Part shown: positions 12,850 through 23,166 of the stretch, one piece after another | Layout: each line of letters opens with the position of its first letter | Numbering within the stretch: the stretch's first letter is position 1 | NCBI RefSeq assembly: GCF_032884065.1 | Contig: NC_088865.1 | Coordinates: 43,161,152-43,225,151, forward strand | Length of the DNA: 64,000 nt | Reading direction: 5' to 3' | Source: Artemia franciscana | Lineage: Eukaryota; Arthropoda; Branchiopoda; Anostraca; Artemiidae | Notes under the pieces: generated by a model | Seen by the model: only the letters and a program-made list of their open reading frames with translations | Told to the model about the DNA's origin: nothing | Database searches by the model: none | Position numbers and translations under genes: made by a program

Positions 12850-13945
12850 AAATCAGTGATGCAAAAATAGGTCTGATCACCGACGTTGATCAGTACTTAT
12901 TTGTGGAAAGATCTATGGTTCCCAATTTTAAGTGAGCACGTTTTTCACGGAGATCCTCTTCTAGAGACTGACCCGACTGGACAACGTGCCAGTGAAAACT
13001 TGAATGCAGTTTTCTTGGATATGAATTCCCTTTATCCGTCAGCAATGTCTCACTTCTCTTTGCCATATGGGATTTACAATTTTCTGGACAATCCTTCTGC
13101 TCCAAATTTCTCCACCGTTACTGTTGTTGAGGAGACTGGACCACAAGGATGGTTTTTAAAATTATTGGTGAAATACCAGTGGAACTTCATAACTCGGTAA
13201 AGGACTTTGTTTTGGCGTGTATAAACAGACAAGTGCCCAGGGATTAATTAAGTGACTATAATTTATCTTTGGTAGAGGATGGGGGTATACACTGGACACC
13301 TTCAAAACAAAAGCTTATTGCCGAACTTCATCCGAAACTGAATATTGTGAAACATCACGTTTTTTGGGGTGGATGCTGGCCAACGGCTTCACAAAGATTC
13401 TTGAGTCTCCCCAAATCGATCAAAAGCCATATATGAAGTCTTTTATTAACACTTTTGTCAGTAAACGGTCGGAGGCAAAAACAAAGATCAAAAAAGACAT
13501 TTTTAACCATATTCTAAATTTGGCCTTTGGTAAGATATGCAAGAGTTTGCGCAATAGGAGTCGTTGCGAAATGTGCCCAAACGAAATTGCTCGCATCATT
13601 GCAGATCTAAATTTCAAATCGTTCACGATCATGGATTACAATATGTCCTCAAACATAGAAAAAAAGAAGTGCGAATTTAAATAAAAATATTGCCACTGGC
13701 TGTGTCATTTTAGAAATTTCGAAATAACTCATGTTTGAATTTTATTACAATGTGAGTAAGCTCCAATGGCCGGAAGAGAACAAGTTAAATTATATTATGG
13801 GGACACCGAATCATTATTGTTAAAGGTTAAAACTGAAAATTTATTAGACGGTTTGGAAAATGGTGTGAATATTAGCCCTTGAATGGATTGAACCAACTTG
13901 GACGAGGCCATTTACCTGGAGCTATATGAAGTGCCGGGCCCCAAA
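12850..13945 (+). pseudogene. Family B DNA polymerase remnant (protein-primed type)
   Basis: Recognisable blocks come in the correct order but in several frames. A GLITDVDQYLFVER-like segment lies at about 12870-12910. Motif A, FLDMNSLYPSAM, has its catalytic Asp at 13018. A SKQKLIAELHPK segment follows at about 13305-13340. The region PYMKSFINTFVSKR leads to motif B NLAFGKICKSLRNR at 13517. Motif C, YYGDTES, has its Asp at 13802 (family consensus DTDS, with the second acidic residue changed to Glu). Frames change near 12900 and between 13200 and 13364, and stops fall at 13198, 13682 and in the motif C region. In an intact element this enzyme replicates the element's DNA. This copy cannot make a full protein. 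The terminal-protein and exonuclease part is missing or unrecognisable. Confidence 0.85.
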
Positions 13946-14736
13946 TAAATTGTTATTTTTAAAAATCTGAGACAGGGAGCACCTTAATAGCCCACGGTGT
14001 GTTTGCAGGTCCAAGGTTTTTTTGTGTGCAACACACAATGACGATATCAAGTAGGTCTGGAAAGGGGTGCCATCATACTATAATTCGACATGAGAGTCTA
14101 TAGGAACTGTGTAGAAAATAAGGTAGTTCCAAGAGCGAAGTTCATGGCAATTCGCTCTTTATAAATTAAAAACTATACAGTTTGAGTAGAAGAAAATACC
14201 ATGTCGACCATATTGGATAATTTGTGTGTATGGGCAGGTGGTGTGTAGGTATTACCACACAGTCACTATCTTACTTCAGATCGAGACATATGTCTAGCGT
14301 AAAGATGGCGTCTCGGTCTGAAGAAAGCCAAATAGTTGGTGGGAAGTGGCCCCCCTTTTTTTCTAGGCTTTTTTGTATATATTTATTTAAATTTGCGCAA
14401 AGTGAAATCGTTTAAAAAGTGCTTAATATTATGTTATTGTTTTACATGCTGTCATTCAACCCCGTACCGCGCCTTCTGGCCACCGTTCTGGCCACCATGC
14501 CTTCTGAGGCTGTCCCAGCTGCTCCATTCGGTGGCATATTTAAGTATTTTTACTGTAAATATATCCAAGTGCCTATTTTATGTTGTTTTCTCCAAAAAAA
14601 TTATAGTGTATTTATTTATGTATTAAAGAAACCATGCATTCTATATTTTCACTATTTATTCAATCGATTGAGGTTTGGTTCGGTTAGTTGTCTTTCGAAA
14701 TTGGAGGAATACTTAGCAATTTTAAACGCCATTCAG
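13946..14736 (+). other. Unassigned spacer between polymerase and ATPase remnants
   Basis: Open frames at 14224-14415 and 14419-14736 show no family signature; the second runs in frame into the ATPase remnant. The segment also holds the short hairpin at 14274-14323. Confidence 0.4.
14274..14323. repeat. Short hairpin, 14-bp arms
   Basis: CTTCAGATCGAGAC at 14274-14287 pairs with GTCTCGGTCTGAAG at 14310-14323, 13 of 14 positions, around a 22-base loop. It falls between the polymerase and ATPase remnants. Confidence 0.7.
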
Positions 14737-15290
14737 ATCATTGCTTTCCAACCATCAATATCTAGCAAAGCAATACTTTTAACGAGAATAATACAAAATC
14801 GTCTCATAAAATGTTTTTAGGAAATCTGAGAAATTTATGTTATTGCTATAGTGTGCGGCAAGAGTCCTGTGATAAAATAAATATTATTGCACCAGAGATA
14901 AAATACATACGGGGAAACAGACATTTTTAATATTATTGAACCATGCTCGTGGCTGATTATTGATAATTTAGCTGAATCCATTGAAGAATGGTCTCAAAAT
15001 ATGTTAAAATTATTCACGGTCCCGTCAAATCATGTAAAACTTCCGTAACTGCTGTAACTCCTGTAACTGCTCAGTAAATGTATGAGAAAACGCTTATTGA
15101 GTAGTACTTACTATATCATCTATAGGATTGTTCGCGACTCAAGTTATCTTATAACTTTAAACAAGCAAATAAACACCACAAAATTGAAATTTTTACTTTC
15201 GGCAGAAAATCAAGCTACTAATGAACCTTATTGAGACATTCTATTAGACCTTAATCAAAACACAGCCAAAGAGTTACGTGTAGTTACAGA
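14737..15290 (+). pseudogene. Polinton-type genome-packaging ATPase remnant
   Basis: The order of motifs follows the FtsK/HerA packaging ATPase of Polintons. A degenerate P-loop segment (IIAFQPSISSKAILLTRIIQ, about 14737-14796) has lost its glycines. A NLRNLCYCYSVRQE segment lies near 14820-14865 in another frame. Walker B is SWLIIDNLAES (Asp at 14962), followed by MLKLFTVPSNH at about 15000-15036, the usual LF-[ST]-SHH position. Stops follow immediately. The intact protein would translocate DNA into capsids. Here the P-loop is destroyed and at least two frame changes occur. Confidence 0.7.
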
Positions 15291-15515
15291 TATTTTTGAT
15301 AATAAAATTACTGTGTATCTACGTGTGAATAGCAAAAAAGGCTATTCATCTTCATCAAGACACTGAAAAAGCTACTTGAAAATAGACATTTATATTTCAT
15401 CCTAGTTAATTCAAAACCATGGCTTAGGAAAGCAATACTAAAAAATAGTATAGAGAATTGATTCATTAATCTACTATCTGAACTTAGTTTAAATTTAACT
15501 GAAGGCAATCTTCAA

Positions 15516-15716
15516 ATGTCAGAAGATGTTAGGCAACAGACAAAGCAATATCTTTCACTTGTACGTGCCCTAGCTTGCAAAAAGAAAAGAAAATATTTTA
15601 GAAGTGAACGGCTTATTCAAGAGGATGGTAGTTTCTTTTCATTGTTACTGCCGATAATTGCAGGAGTTGTAAACACTATTCTCTATAAATGGCTAAGCCC
15701 CTCTATGGCGATTTGA
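15516..15716 (+). CDS. Small PX-like protein, basic then hydrophobic
   Basis: A 66-codon open frame with ATG at 15516. The N-terminal half is basic (LACKKKRKYFRSER) and is followed by a hydrophobic stretch, FFSLLLPIIAGVVNTILYKW. A short protein with a basic region and a Leu/Ile-rich segment just upstream of the penton gene matches the position and look of the PX (adenovirus pX-like) protein of Polintons. Its last 28 bases overlap the ATG of the next gene. The assignment rests on position and composition only. Confidence 0.5.
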   Translation: MSEDVRQQTKQYLSLVRALACKKKRKYFRSERLIQEDGSFFSLLLPIIAGVVNTILYKWLSPSMAI

Positions 15717-16440
15717 ATGAAACAAGCGATTTTTGGACAAAAACCTCCCCAGCCATCAAGGTCAAGAGAAAGTATGAAGTTGCTCTTATTGATTGCATTC
15801 TCAAAAATACGTATGATATCATGAGAAGATCGCACATATGAGATTAAAGTAAGACCTCATGATCAGCAAATCGGCAGTGAGGAATGGGTTGAATCAATGA
15901 ACTCGGGTGAATATCCATTCATCACATTACCATAAAAGGAATATGGTAGTATGACTGATCTCTGTCGTGTTATCAATAGATAAATCTCTGTTCGTAATAA
16001 TGGTGCATTCCACTTTAACTATTCAATGGAACAGGGCAAGATTTATATTAGTTCTCCCCTTGGCAATAAGAAGGTTATTCTCAATGATAATCTGTGTTTG
16101 TTTCGAAGCAAAATATAATTAATGGTCGAAGCACTGGAAGCCTCAGTGGGATAGAACGTGTTATTTTTGCAGGCTATCCCCCTAGCTTCTCATTATACAA
16201 TTGTGTATTCCTTTACACTTCCTTTGTCAAAACATAGAGAATTGGTAACACCAATGTCCCTCTTCTAAGTATTCTTGAACAAAAAACCACTTATGAACAC
16301 ATTCACCACTACAGTATAAAGCACCGTCAATATATTTCAGTCAAAGCTTCGCATTTGGGACTCTGTCAGTTAACATTAAGAGGTAGATGGAGTGATCCTC
16401 TAGCAATAGCAAACTGTTTTAGGCGTGATTACTTGTTATT
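15689..16440 (+). pseudogene. Penton-like minor capsid protein remnant
   Basis: It starts at the ATG at 15689, overlapping the PX-like frame. Early residues include KVKRKYEVALIDCIL, corresponding to the conserved W/YEVAL-E-I strand of Polinton penton homologues. Further segments are YGSMTDLCRVIN (about 15945-15980), YSMEQGKIYISSPLGN (about 16020-16068) and, near the end, HHYSIKHRQYISVKAS and LTLRGRWSDP, matching the C-terminal PHYxPV and final beta-strand region. The first frame stops at about 15842. Later stops occur near 15935, 15981 and 16118, with frame changes. The intact protein forms capsid vertices. Confidence 0.65.
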
Positions 16441-16461
16441 TTTGTCCCATTCTATAACGAC

Positions 16462-16749
16462 ATGGTTAATAGAAAAAATATTTTTGTTTTTCCTGATATT
16501 GATTGCTATGCTGCTACTCTTGGACCACAACAATTGGGTCATGAAATGGACTATTACAGGGCCTGTTTAAATGAATGGATGATCATTAATGAAAAGGACT
16601 ATTATACGGCCTTGCTAAGAAACATATTGCACTTGTTGCCATGCATTTCGCGTCTTATGCATTGCATGATTGGGGCTCCGGAAAGGATTTTAAAGAAAGT
16701 GTTTCACAAAATCTTAAGTTCAGCGCACGATGCCTCTGTGAGTGATTGA
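16462..16749 (+). CDS. Unassigned Polinton-region protein (95 aa)
   Basis: An open frame from ATG 16462 to TGA 16749. It contains IFVFPDIDCYAATLGPQQ, a tyrosine- and asparagine-containing middle and HLLPCISRLMHCMIGAPERI near the end. It lies where other Polintons place structural genes, between the penton-like gene and the protease. I do not recognise the family; it could be the start of a diverged capsid gene. Confidence 0.4.
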   Translation: MVNRKNIFVFPDIDCYAATLGPQQLGHEMDYYRACLNEWMIINEKDYYTALLRNILHLLPCISRLMHCMIGAPERILKKVFHKILSSAHDASVSD

Positions 16750-17435
16750 AATCAGACAAAGTAGAAAAGGTTTAAAAAGGGCAAGAAAAACCTCATCAAT
16801 GATCAGTCTTATGTTAAGCCAGAAGCGTAAAACATCACTCTTGCCATCAGCAATGCAAACTCATCGCCAATACTCCATGAACAAAAACAACAAGCTGTGA
16901 GCTCTGTTGCTTTGGCAATTGAAAAATTAAGAGCAAGCGGAAATAATGTCAAATACATAGTTCCTCATACAATCACGACTCAACGACATATTGCTACGGT
17001 TACTCGTACCTACACTGATTCATCATTTATCTATGTAAACAATCCTTCAAACTTGCCATGTTTTTGTACATAGTACCAGTGCCGTTGGATCAGGGGCAAA
17101 TTCTTCACATAAATTTAAATTCTGCTCTACAACTTATCTTTTAATAAATCCTACAGGACCTTATATAAATTGACCATGCAATCTCTAGGCCGATATCCAC
17201 AATTATTTGACAGTATATGTCAGCATAAACAGTAAAACTTAGATATTTTTGCAAAAACTCACGATATTGGATTTGTCCGGTACTCAATATTTGACCACTG
17301 TTGAAACGGGGACTTTATTCTTAGAGTGTACCTTTGCCGAACCCTTTGAGAGAGTATTGCATTAATCTCATTAAATTAATTTGAAACCAGTTGGAGAATT
17401 ACCCCTGAAGGTAGTATTCTATTAGACTTGGCACC
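16750..17435 (+). other. Decayed structural-gene region
   Basis: Open pieces in more than one frame continue past the previous ORF, for example VALAIEKLRASGNNVKYIVP near 16910-16970 and HDIGFVRYSIFDH near 17262-17300, separated by stops. The base composition and patchy frames suggest a degraded gene rather than intergenic DNA. No family could be assigned. Confidence 0.4.
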
Positions 17436-17916
17436 ATGAACACAAATCAAATAATCAATGTATTTAATTTGGATCCTTACATGTCCAAATACAAATCCTA
17501 TTGTATACTCTCGGATTTCCTTGACCATATTCAAAGTATTAACAAAAGCCTTTTCATTGTTAACAGTAGCCCTAAAACTCTAAAGGTGGTGCATTGGCTA
17601 TGCATCTTTCAAAAAGCGAAAAATATTGAATTTTGTTTCTCTTGGCCTACTGTACAGGTTCTATGCGCCTCACATTAAAACCTTTCTTGAGCGAAGTGAA
17701 AAATTTATTATTCAAAATTGAATTCGAGTACAAGGTTTATCAACCAAAAGCTGTGGTTTTCATGCACTATTATATTTTATTTTTCGACGTTGCTTGTATA
17801 CTTATAGTGAATTTCTTAGCACTTATGGTGACGATCCTCGATTGAACGACTTTCCAGTTGAAAATAATCTTTTCTACCTGTATAATATAAATTTTAGTGC
17901 CCCAAAATTAGAGTGA
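17436..17916 (+). pseudogene. Adenain-like cysteine protease remnant (Polinton PRO)
   Basis: ATG at 17436. The first frame carries CILSDFLD, then SLFIVNSSPKTLK and VHWLCIFQKAKNIEF, matching the FIVN-DPS...G-HW segment with catalytic His (codon 17592). The sequence then moves to another frame: LSTKSCGFHALLYFIFRR holds the nucleophile Cys (17752) in the S-x-x-CG context, and DPRLNDFPVENN is the typical C-terminal ND-V ending, with a stop near 17914. A frameshift between about 17625 and 17720 and an in-frame TGA near 17719 inactivate it. The intact enzyme matures capsid proteins. Confidence 0.8.
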
Positions 17917-17978
17917 TTTAAAAACTTTTTAAATTTATTTAATAATAAAACTTGTGTGTAACAAAAGCTTTGTGTCCT

Positions 17979-18179
17979 TTAGATTTCTACTTCCATGCAT
18001 AGGTAATCGTCTGAAAAGATAAGTAGCGGCAGCTCGTCAGGATTCAACTTGTATTCATCTTGGCATGCAAAGTCAGGGTAACATTTTCTAAAACATACTG
18101 TAATGGCATGCAAAGTCAGGGTCACATTTTCAACAACATATTGTAACTTTGTTTTTATTATATCTCTTCGTAAATTCAA
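17979..18179 (-). pseudogene. Unrecognised short ORF with internal 43-bp duplication
   Basis: A minus-strand frame ending with stop at 17979. It includes NPDELPLLIFSDDYLCMEVE near its C-terminus. Bases 18062-18104 and 18105-18147 are tandem copies of a 43-bp unit (GGCATGCAAAGTCAGGGT-A/C-ACATTTTC), which shifts frame between copies. It lies at the right side of the Polinton-like block and may be the decayed end of one of its genes. Confidence 0.3.
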
Positions 18180-18429
18180 TAATATTATTTTGATTCATAA
18201 TATAGAATTGACCTGTTTCAGTTTGGCCATTGAATAGATGTCAAATACAAAATTATCATATGAAGAATCGCTTTTTGTATGCATATGAAGAATCACTTTT
18301 GAAGAACAGCCAAATAAAAGTCTATAGGTTTATAATAATTGTAGCCTGTATCTTCACAGCTATGTTGTAATAGCCAGACTCGTTTATTATTCAAGCAATT
18401 GAACCGTAGACCAGGTTTGCCTACGAAAA

Positions 18430-18868
18430 CAATTTAAAACTACGATACCAGTCTCTTAGAAATGAACTGGAATCATATTTAGGGTTTTTTTTCAATCGTG
18501 CGAGGGTAAATATTTTCCCATTGGTCACATTTATCATAGTGAAAATTTTAGCATAGGAAACCTCTAGTGCGAGAGTCACAAACCTCTTCAAGACAGGAAT
18601 TACAGTCTTTAATTGGAATTGCGTATCTTCTATGCAATTTACATGGAATACATAATCCACACTTTTCAATATAGTCATCAACAAAAGTACGATTCTCACA
18701 GGTTGACCAGCTGGCCAATGTATACAAACATAATGGACATGTGTAAAATATTATCAATTTTGACTGTCTCACTTCCAAAAAGAAACAGACTGGGGAAAAT
18801 AAAAGTCTTCTAGGAGGAGGAAGAGTGACGTCACAAAACCGTTTGTTGTTGCCTTGCAAAATTGCCAC
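18430..18868 (-). pseudogene. Cysteine-rich (zinc-binding-like) ORF
   Basis: The minus-strand frame 18868-18548 encodes a cysteine-rich segment with CPLC, C-x-x-E, KCGLCIPCKLH, DCNSCLEEVC and FLC groups, the look of a treble-clef or RING-like zinc module without a canonical RING spacing. After the stop at 18548 another frame continues with FHYDKCDQWE-like residues. It lies immediately downstream of the CARD-like frame on the same strand. The two could have been one CARD-plus-zinc-finger protein, which is inference. Confidence 0.45.
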
Positions 18869-18928
18869 CTAGGTAGTGGTTAAAAGCAAAATCACATTTT
18901 GTTTTGTTTCAATTAATATATCAAAGAA

Positions 18929-19131
18929 TTAAATAAATATATCTGGGCCACGATGTAAAAGTTTCATACAATAGTCCAATGATGGAGACTCATTTCTTAT
19001 AATATCGTTAACCATTCTTTGAGAGAATATTTTACTTTGAAGAAATAACTCTAGAAAATCATCATCTAAAATCAAACATTTTCCAATTTTATTAGATTCC
19101 GTATAATTTGGTGTTTCTCAAATTTACTCAT
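18929..19131 (-). pseudogene. CARD-like (death-fold) domain remnant
   Basis: On the minus strand, ATG at 19131 begins MSKFEKHQIIRNLIKLENV. After a one-base frame change near 19076 the sequence continues LILDDDFLELFLQSKIFSQ, then RMVNDIIRNESPSLDYCMKL and LHRGPDIF, ending at TAA 18929. The pattern LIxLxN...LLxxLLxxxIFSxxMVxxII...xxLLxRGPxxF is that of a CARD: six short helices with the terminal RGPxAF signature. Such domains mediate apoptosis or inflammasome-type assemblies. Position at the right end of a Polinton-like element suggests a captured host-interaction gene. The frameshift makes this copy non-functional. Confidence 0.6.
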
Positions 19132-20465
19132 TTTTAATCATGACACTCTCACCGCCGATTATAGACTAAAAATAGATTTCGCATGTAACAAACTTACTCC
19201 TTCTTAATAGATTGAATCAGGTTGTCATCAATATAATTCACTAATGTATTTAATTAATCTTGCAATCTTTGTATATGCATCATATCCACTTTTCCTGCAA
19301 AGCATGACTGTCCTTCCAACTAGAATTTGTTTAATGATATAAAATATCGCGCAAACATTTCGTCCCATTCTACGGTTAGCTGGCAGCTCCTTGTAATTTT
19401 CACTGTAGCATTAGCTCTCTAGACTTCTTTTTGCTACTTTTAGCACCTTCAATGTGCAATTGAGTAAAAGCATCCATTACTAAGGTATCCTTGATACTGA
19501 CACACTGAACTCTTTTTCAATACTGAAGCAAAGTCACGCAAGATTGTGTCACCCTTAACTCCAATGACGTAAGAGCCACCTGAAAATGTTCCTTATGACA
19601 CACACTTGCGTCTTGAGGGGCTAGTAGTTCTAATATTTTACTCCCTATCTGGCTTGTTAAAATCATTGAGGGAATACTACTAACTTGTATAATTTAATCA
19701 TTGGTATTGCAGTTTAGGAAACTATTATCAGAAGGGTATATTGCCAAAGGTGAGTATTTTAATTATTTATTAGTTTATTGAAGACATCTTCTTTTGTGTT
19801 CAATAAGTGTTAACTAGGACATTCAACCAAAAGTAAAGAAATTAAAATTTTGAAAAAGTCCCAGAAAGGCATGTGGGCTATTTTTTGTGAATGGTTTTTG
19901 GTGTTATTTCGTCTATTTTTGGTATTATAGTTCGACTAAAAGGCTTTAATTATATTATACTAGGGCTGGAGAGGATATTAAATAATATTTGTAAATTTAA
20001 AGAGATGTACAATGAAATCATGTGTCAGTAATAATTAATTGAATAGGTTTTCTTGGATTAATAAGAGGTTGCAAAAGGTTGACAAACAACCAAAACGAAA
20101 ACAGAATCTATTACATTTTATCAACTGGCTTTTATTCTCAAAATGGAGCTATAGAGCTAAACAGCAAGGTTTTGTTCTGTTAAAAAAAATTATTTGCTGA
20201 TTAGTTTTTAAATAAAATTAAAGTAAAACGAGTATTCAACGACTGAGAACCATCTTTTTTCCGTCGAATTTGAATTCGATGTACGACTTCTATCAAAACT
20301 CACCTTTCGTTCTTATTAGCTTAGTGAGTTACTGCTTACAAAATAAACAATCCAAATTATATAGAAGAAGTAAATTACTTTTCTGGAAGAGAAGTACACC
20401 CTTAAGAAATTGGGTGTGACGTACCTGACTTCGGGTATATGAGTAAGATTTAAAATTAAAAATAC
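19132..20465. other. Unassigned DNA (right flank of Polinton remnant; tetraspanin intron 3)
   Basis: The minus strand at 19300-19700 has slightly less AT-rich pieces that could be decayed coding sequence of the mobile element, but no motif is recognisable. The rest shows nothing. Confidence 0.35.
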
Positions 20466-20651
20466 CTGTAAGATGAATAGTGCTAAGGCTACACCAGCCA
20501 GGGGTCCTGATCTTGTTGAAAGGTAGTGGGAGAAGATTTCATGGCATCCATATTTATGAACGTTACCTGTGATTTGATTTCTGCATTCATTTGGGATTGG
20601 AATATGCACATCCGAGTAATCGTAATACTTATACGAGCCGCAACATTGAAC
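20466..20651 (-). CDS. Tetraspanin, exon with CCG motif, large loop and start of TM4
   Basis: A 186-bp, 62-codon, phase-0 exon on the minus strand. The acceptor TTACCTTAG precedes GTT and the donor CAG/GTATTT follows. It begins VQCCG, the hallmark tetraspanin large-loop motif, and holds two more loop cysteines in PIPNECRNQ and KYGCHEIF, giving four in total for two disulfides. It ends at the start of TM4 (SGPLAGVALALFILQ). It joins in frame to the exon at 29785-29606. A further 3' exon must supply the rest of TM4 and the cytoplasmic tail; I did not find it. Tetraspanins are four-pass membrane organisers. The subfamily was not determined. Confidence 0.92.
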
Positions 20652-20759
20652 CTAAGGTAAATAACGCTCATTTAAGAAATTTAGCTAGGTTAACTCCTAT
20701 TGTAACCACAAATTCAAAATAATAAGTTTATTAATCAGAAGAACATAGCGCCATCTATT

Positions 20760-20996
20760 TTGATTTTTATTTCAAATATTCTCCTTTCCAATTAAACCAT
20801 CGCTGGAGTTAATTTCTAATTGGCCAACTTATGAAGTCAAAATACCCGAGGGAGACAAGAAAAAGAGAGTAACCATACTAACCAATGAAGTCAAGCCTAA
20901 GCAACCAAAACGTATTGTTTTTGCTGAACCTTCAAAATTATCAATGCTGTACCTTCAAGTCCATGAAAACCAAACCGAGGCTATTCTAAATTTTAT
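20760..20996 (+). CDS. Possible 3'-terminal exon of an unknown gene
   Basis: On the plus strand a frame with no internal ATG until late is open from a TGA at about 20759 to TGA at 20996. It encodes a charged segment including NWPTYEVKIPEGDKKKRV, PKQPKRIVFAEPSKL and HENQTEAILNFMK at the C-terminus. The composition is clearly less AT-rich and more codon-like than the neighbourhood, and AG acceptors (e.g. CTGGAG at about 20816) precede it. It lies in tetraspanin intron 2 on the opposite strand. The family is not recognised. It could be a host exon or a decayed element gene. Confidence 0.35.
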
Positions 20997-22083
20997 GAAA
21001 TGAAAAACAGCTTCTGCATATGTTTTTATTCAAATTTGTGAATATTTTATCTTAAAATGCATACAAAAAAGCAGGGTTATTTTGTGACCTTGCTTTTCAT
21101 ACAATAACTGAGTAATCAACACTCTGAGAAACTGCTAAAATATTCTGACAATACTGCTGGAAAGGTTATAACAAAGAAAATAATAATACATTGTCAAAAC
21201 AATGAAACTGAATGTGAAAAAAAGATTTAGGTTTTCAGGCAGACGTGAAGAATGGTAGTAATATTTGGTTCAGATTTTTGAATAAAATGATGCAGAAGCA
21301 GAGCTTTTCCTCAACTTTTAGGCTACCATTTTAACGCCTTAGTTGGCAACCCCTCGAACCTATTAAAATGGTTTATGCTCCAAAATATTATTTCTTCCAA
21401 AAAATGAAGAATGCAAAGTCACGATATACATTGTTTCTGCTTAATCCCCAGTTTATTTTTCTACTTCCTGACACCCAAAATATTGTTGCTTCAAATATAC
21501 CATATATACAGGCTAAGGCTTTGATACTGTGCCTAAAAACATAAAAACGCAACTTACACTGTGATTTGCAAAATGTAAAAGGCTGAGGTCATGTTACTTT
21601 CCCCCCCCCCCAAAAGAATAACATTTATTATAGGCTATATTTTCCGATATTTTCGATAATTCGATAGTTGGAACAAATTGGCTCTGTGTCTCACACAAAA
21701 AGACTACCATATAAGCAGTGATTTCCACAAAAACAATGCCTCATTACTAAATGAAAAACTCCACCATTAGAGACATTATGATTTATGATCTCAGTATCAA
21801 GGCATAACTTGACCCTACTAAAAAATTAAAGATTACACCATGTTCTTTTTCATATCTTTTAAACTAAAGGATGGATGATTTTAATTACGACATTGCAACT
21901 GACACAGCCAACCTGTTCATCATATCTTTTTTTTCTTTGTAATATTTTTTGAAAAAACTCAAGCAGTCCCAAAAAATTCAATTTCACTAATGACCATAAT
22001 TACTTCATAATTTCTGATCTTGATTCTGCTGAATCTTCTTAGCAGTTCAATGCCACGCTGGTTAAATTTGCCTTTGACCATTA
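20997..22083. other. Unassigned AT-rich intronic DNA
   Basis: A C-run at 21601-21612 and unique-looking AT-rich sequence. No gene seen. Confidence 0.4.
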
Positions 22084-23157
22084 GACAACAAATGAGCATC
22101 GCCCAATTGCAACTGTGATTATTCAAGTAGAATTGGCTTTAATAAAGATAATAAAACAATAAAACACAGTCTCCCAATCGCAATTTCGAATATTTTAATT
22201 GAAATCAGCTTTAATAAAGACAATAAAACGGCCAACCACCGTCTTCCAATTGCAATTTCAATTCTATTAGGTGGAATCGGCTTTAATAAAGACTATAAAA
22301 CAAGATACCACCGTCTCCTAATCGCAATTACGATTCTTCAAAGTGGTATCACCTTTAATAAAGACAATAAAACAACCAACCATCGTGTCCCAATCACAAT
22401 TTCGATTCTTTCAAGTGGAATCGGATCTAATGAAAACTATAAAACAACAGACCACTGTTTCCAAATCAAAATTTCGATTCTTTCAAGTGAAATCGGCTTT
22501 AATAAAAACTATAAAACAACAGACCAGCGTCTTCCAATCACAGTTTCGATTCTTTCAAGTGGAATCAGCGTTAATAAAGACTATAAAAAAACAGACTACC
22601 GTCTCCCAATTGCAATTTTGATCCTTTTAGGTGGAATCGGCTTTAATAAGAAATATAAATCATCAGACTACCATCTCAGAATCGTAATTTCGATTCTTTC
22701 AAGTGGGATTGGCTTTAATAAAGACTATAAAACAACAAACCATTGTCTAGCAATTGCAATTTCGATTCTTTCAAATGATATCAACTTTAATAAAGGCAAT
22801 AAAACAACCGACCAACGTCTCCCAATCACAATTTAGATTCTTTCAAGTAGAATTCGCTTTAATAAAGACTATAAAACAACAGACCACCGTATCCAAATCA
22901 CAATTTCGATTCTTTCAAGTGGAATCAGCTTTACTAAAGATTATAAAACAACAGACCAACGTCTCCCAATCGCAGTTTCGATTCTTTCAAGTGGAATCGG
23001 TTATAATAAAGACTATAAAACAGCAGACAACAATCTCAGAATCGTAATTTCGATTATTTCAAGTGGAATTGGCTTTAATAAAAACTAAAAAACAACAAAC
23101 CATCGTCTCTCAATCATAATTTCGATTCTTTTAAGTAGAATCGGCTTTAATAAAGAT
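22084..23157. repeat. 72-bp minisatellite array, left part
   Basis: About 14 units of 72 bp. Core words are CTTTAATAAAGACTATAAAA, CAACAGACCACCGTCTCCCA and ATCGCAATTTCGATTCTTTC, followed by AAGTGGAATCGG. Because 72 is a multiple of three, frames stay open over several units (e.g. 22343-22621), but the products are plain translations of the repeat and not credible genes. The array lies in tetraspanin intron 2 and is interrupted at 23157 by a mobile element. Confidence 0.95.
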
Positions 23158-23166
23158 TAAATAAAA

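Larger units (their letters stand above)
12850..19131. mobile_element. Decayed Polinton/Maverick (adintovirus-like) element
   Basis: This block contains, in order on the plus strand, remnants of protein-primed family B DNA polymerase, FtsK/HerA-type packaging ATPase, a small PX-like hydrophobic protein, a penton-like minor capsid protein, an unassigned protein and an adenain-like cysteine protease. On the minus strand at the right end are a cysteine-rich ORF and a CARD-like ORF. This combination is diagnostic of Polintons/adintoviruses. The retroviral-type integrase, a recognisable major capsid protein and terminal inverted repeats were not seen. Frameshifts and stops occur in nearly every gene, so it is an old, inactive copy. 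It sits downstream of tetraspanin exon 4 on the minus strand. Confidence 0.85.

Noticed and set aside
14816-14925. tRNA or small structured RNA in the AT-rich Polinton region
   Set aside because: No cloverleaf or conserved T-arm; the sequence is explained by the ATPase remnant in shifted frames.
22343-23047. Several overlapping open frames of 70-97 codons with FRFFQVES-type repeats
   Set aside because: They are translations of the 72-bp minisatellite, whose period is a multiple of three; there is no start context, splice signals or non-repeat domain.
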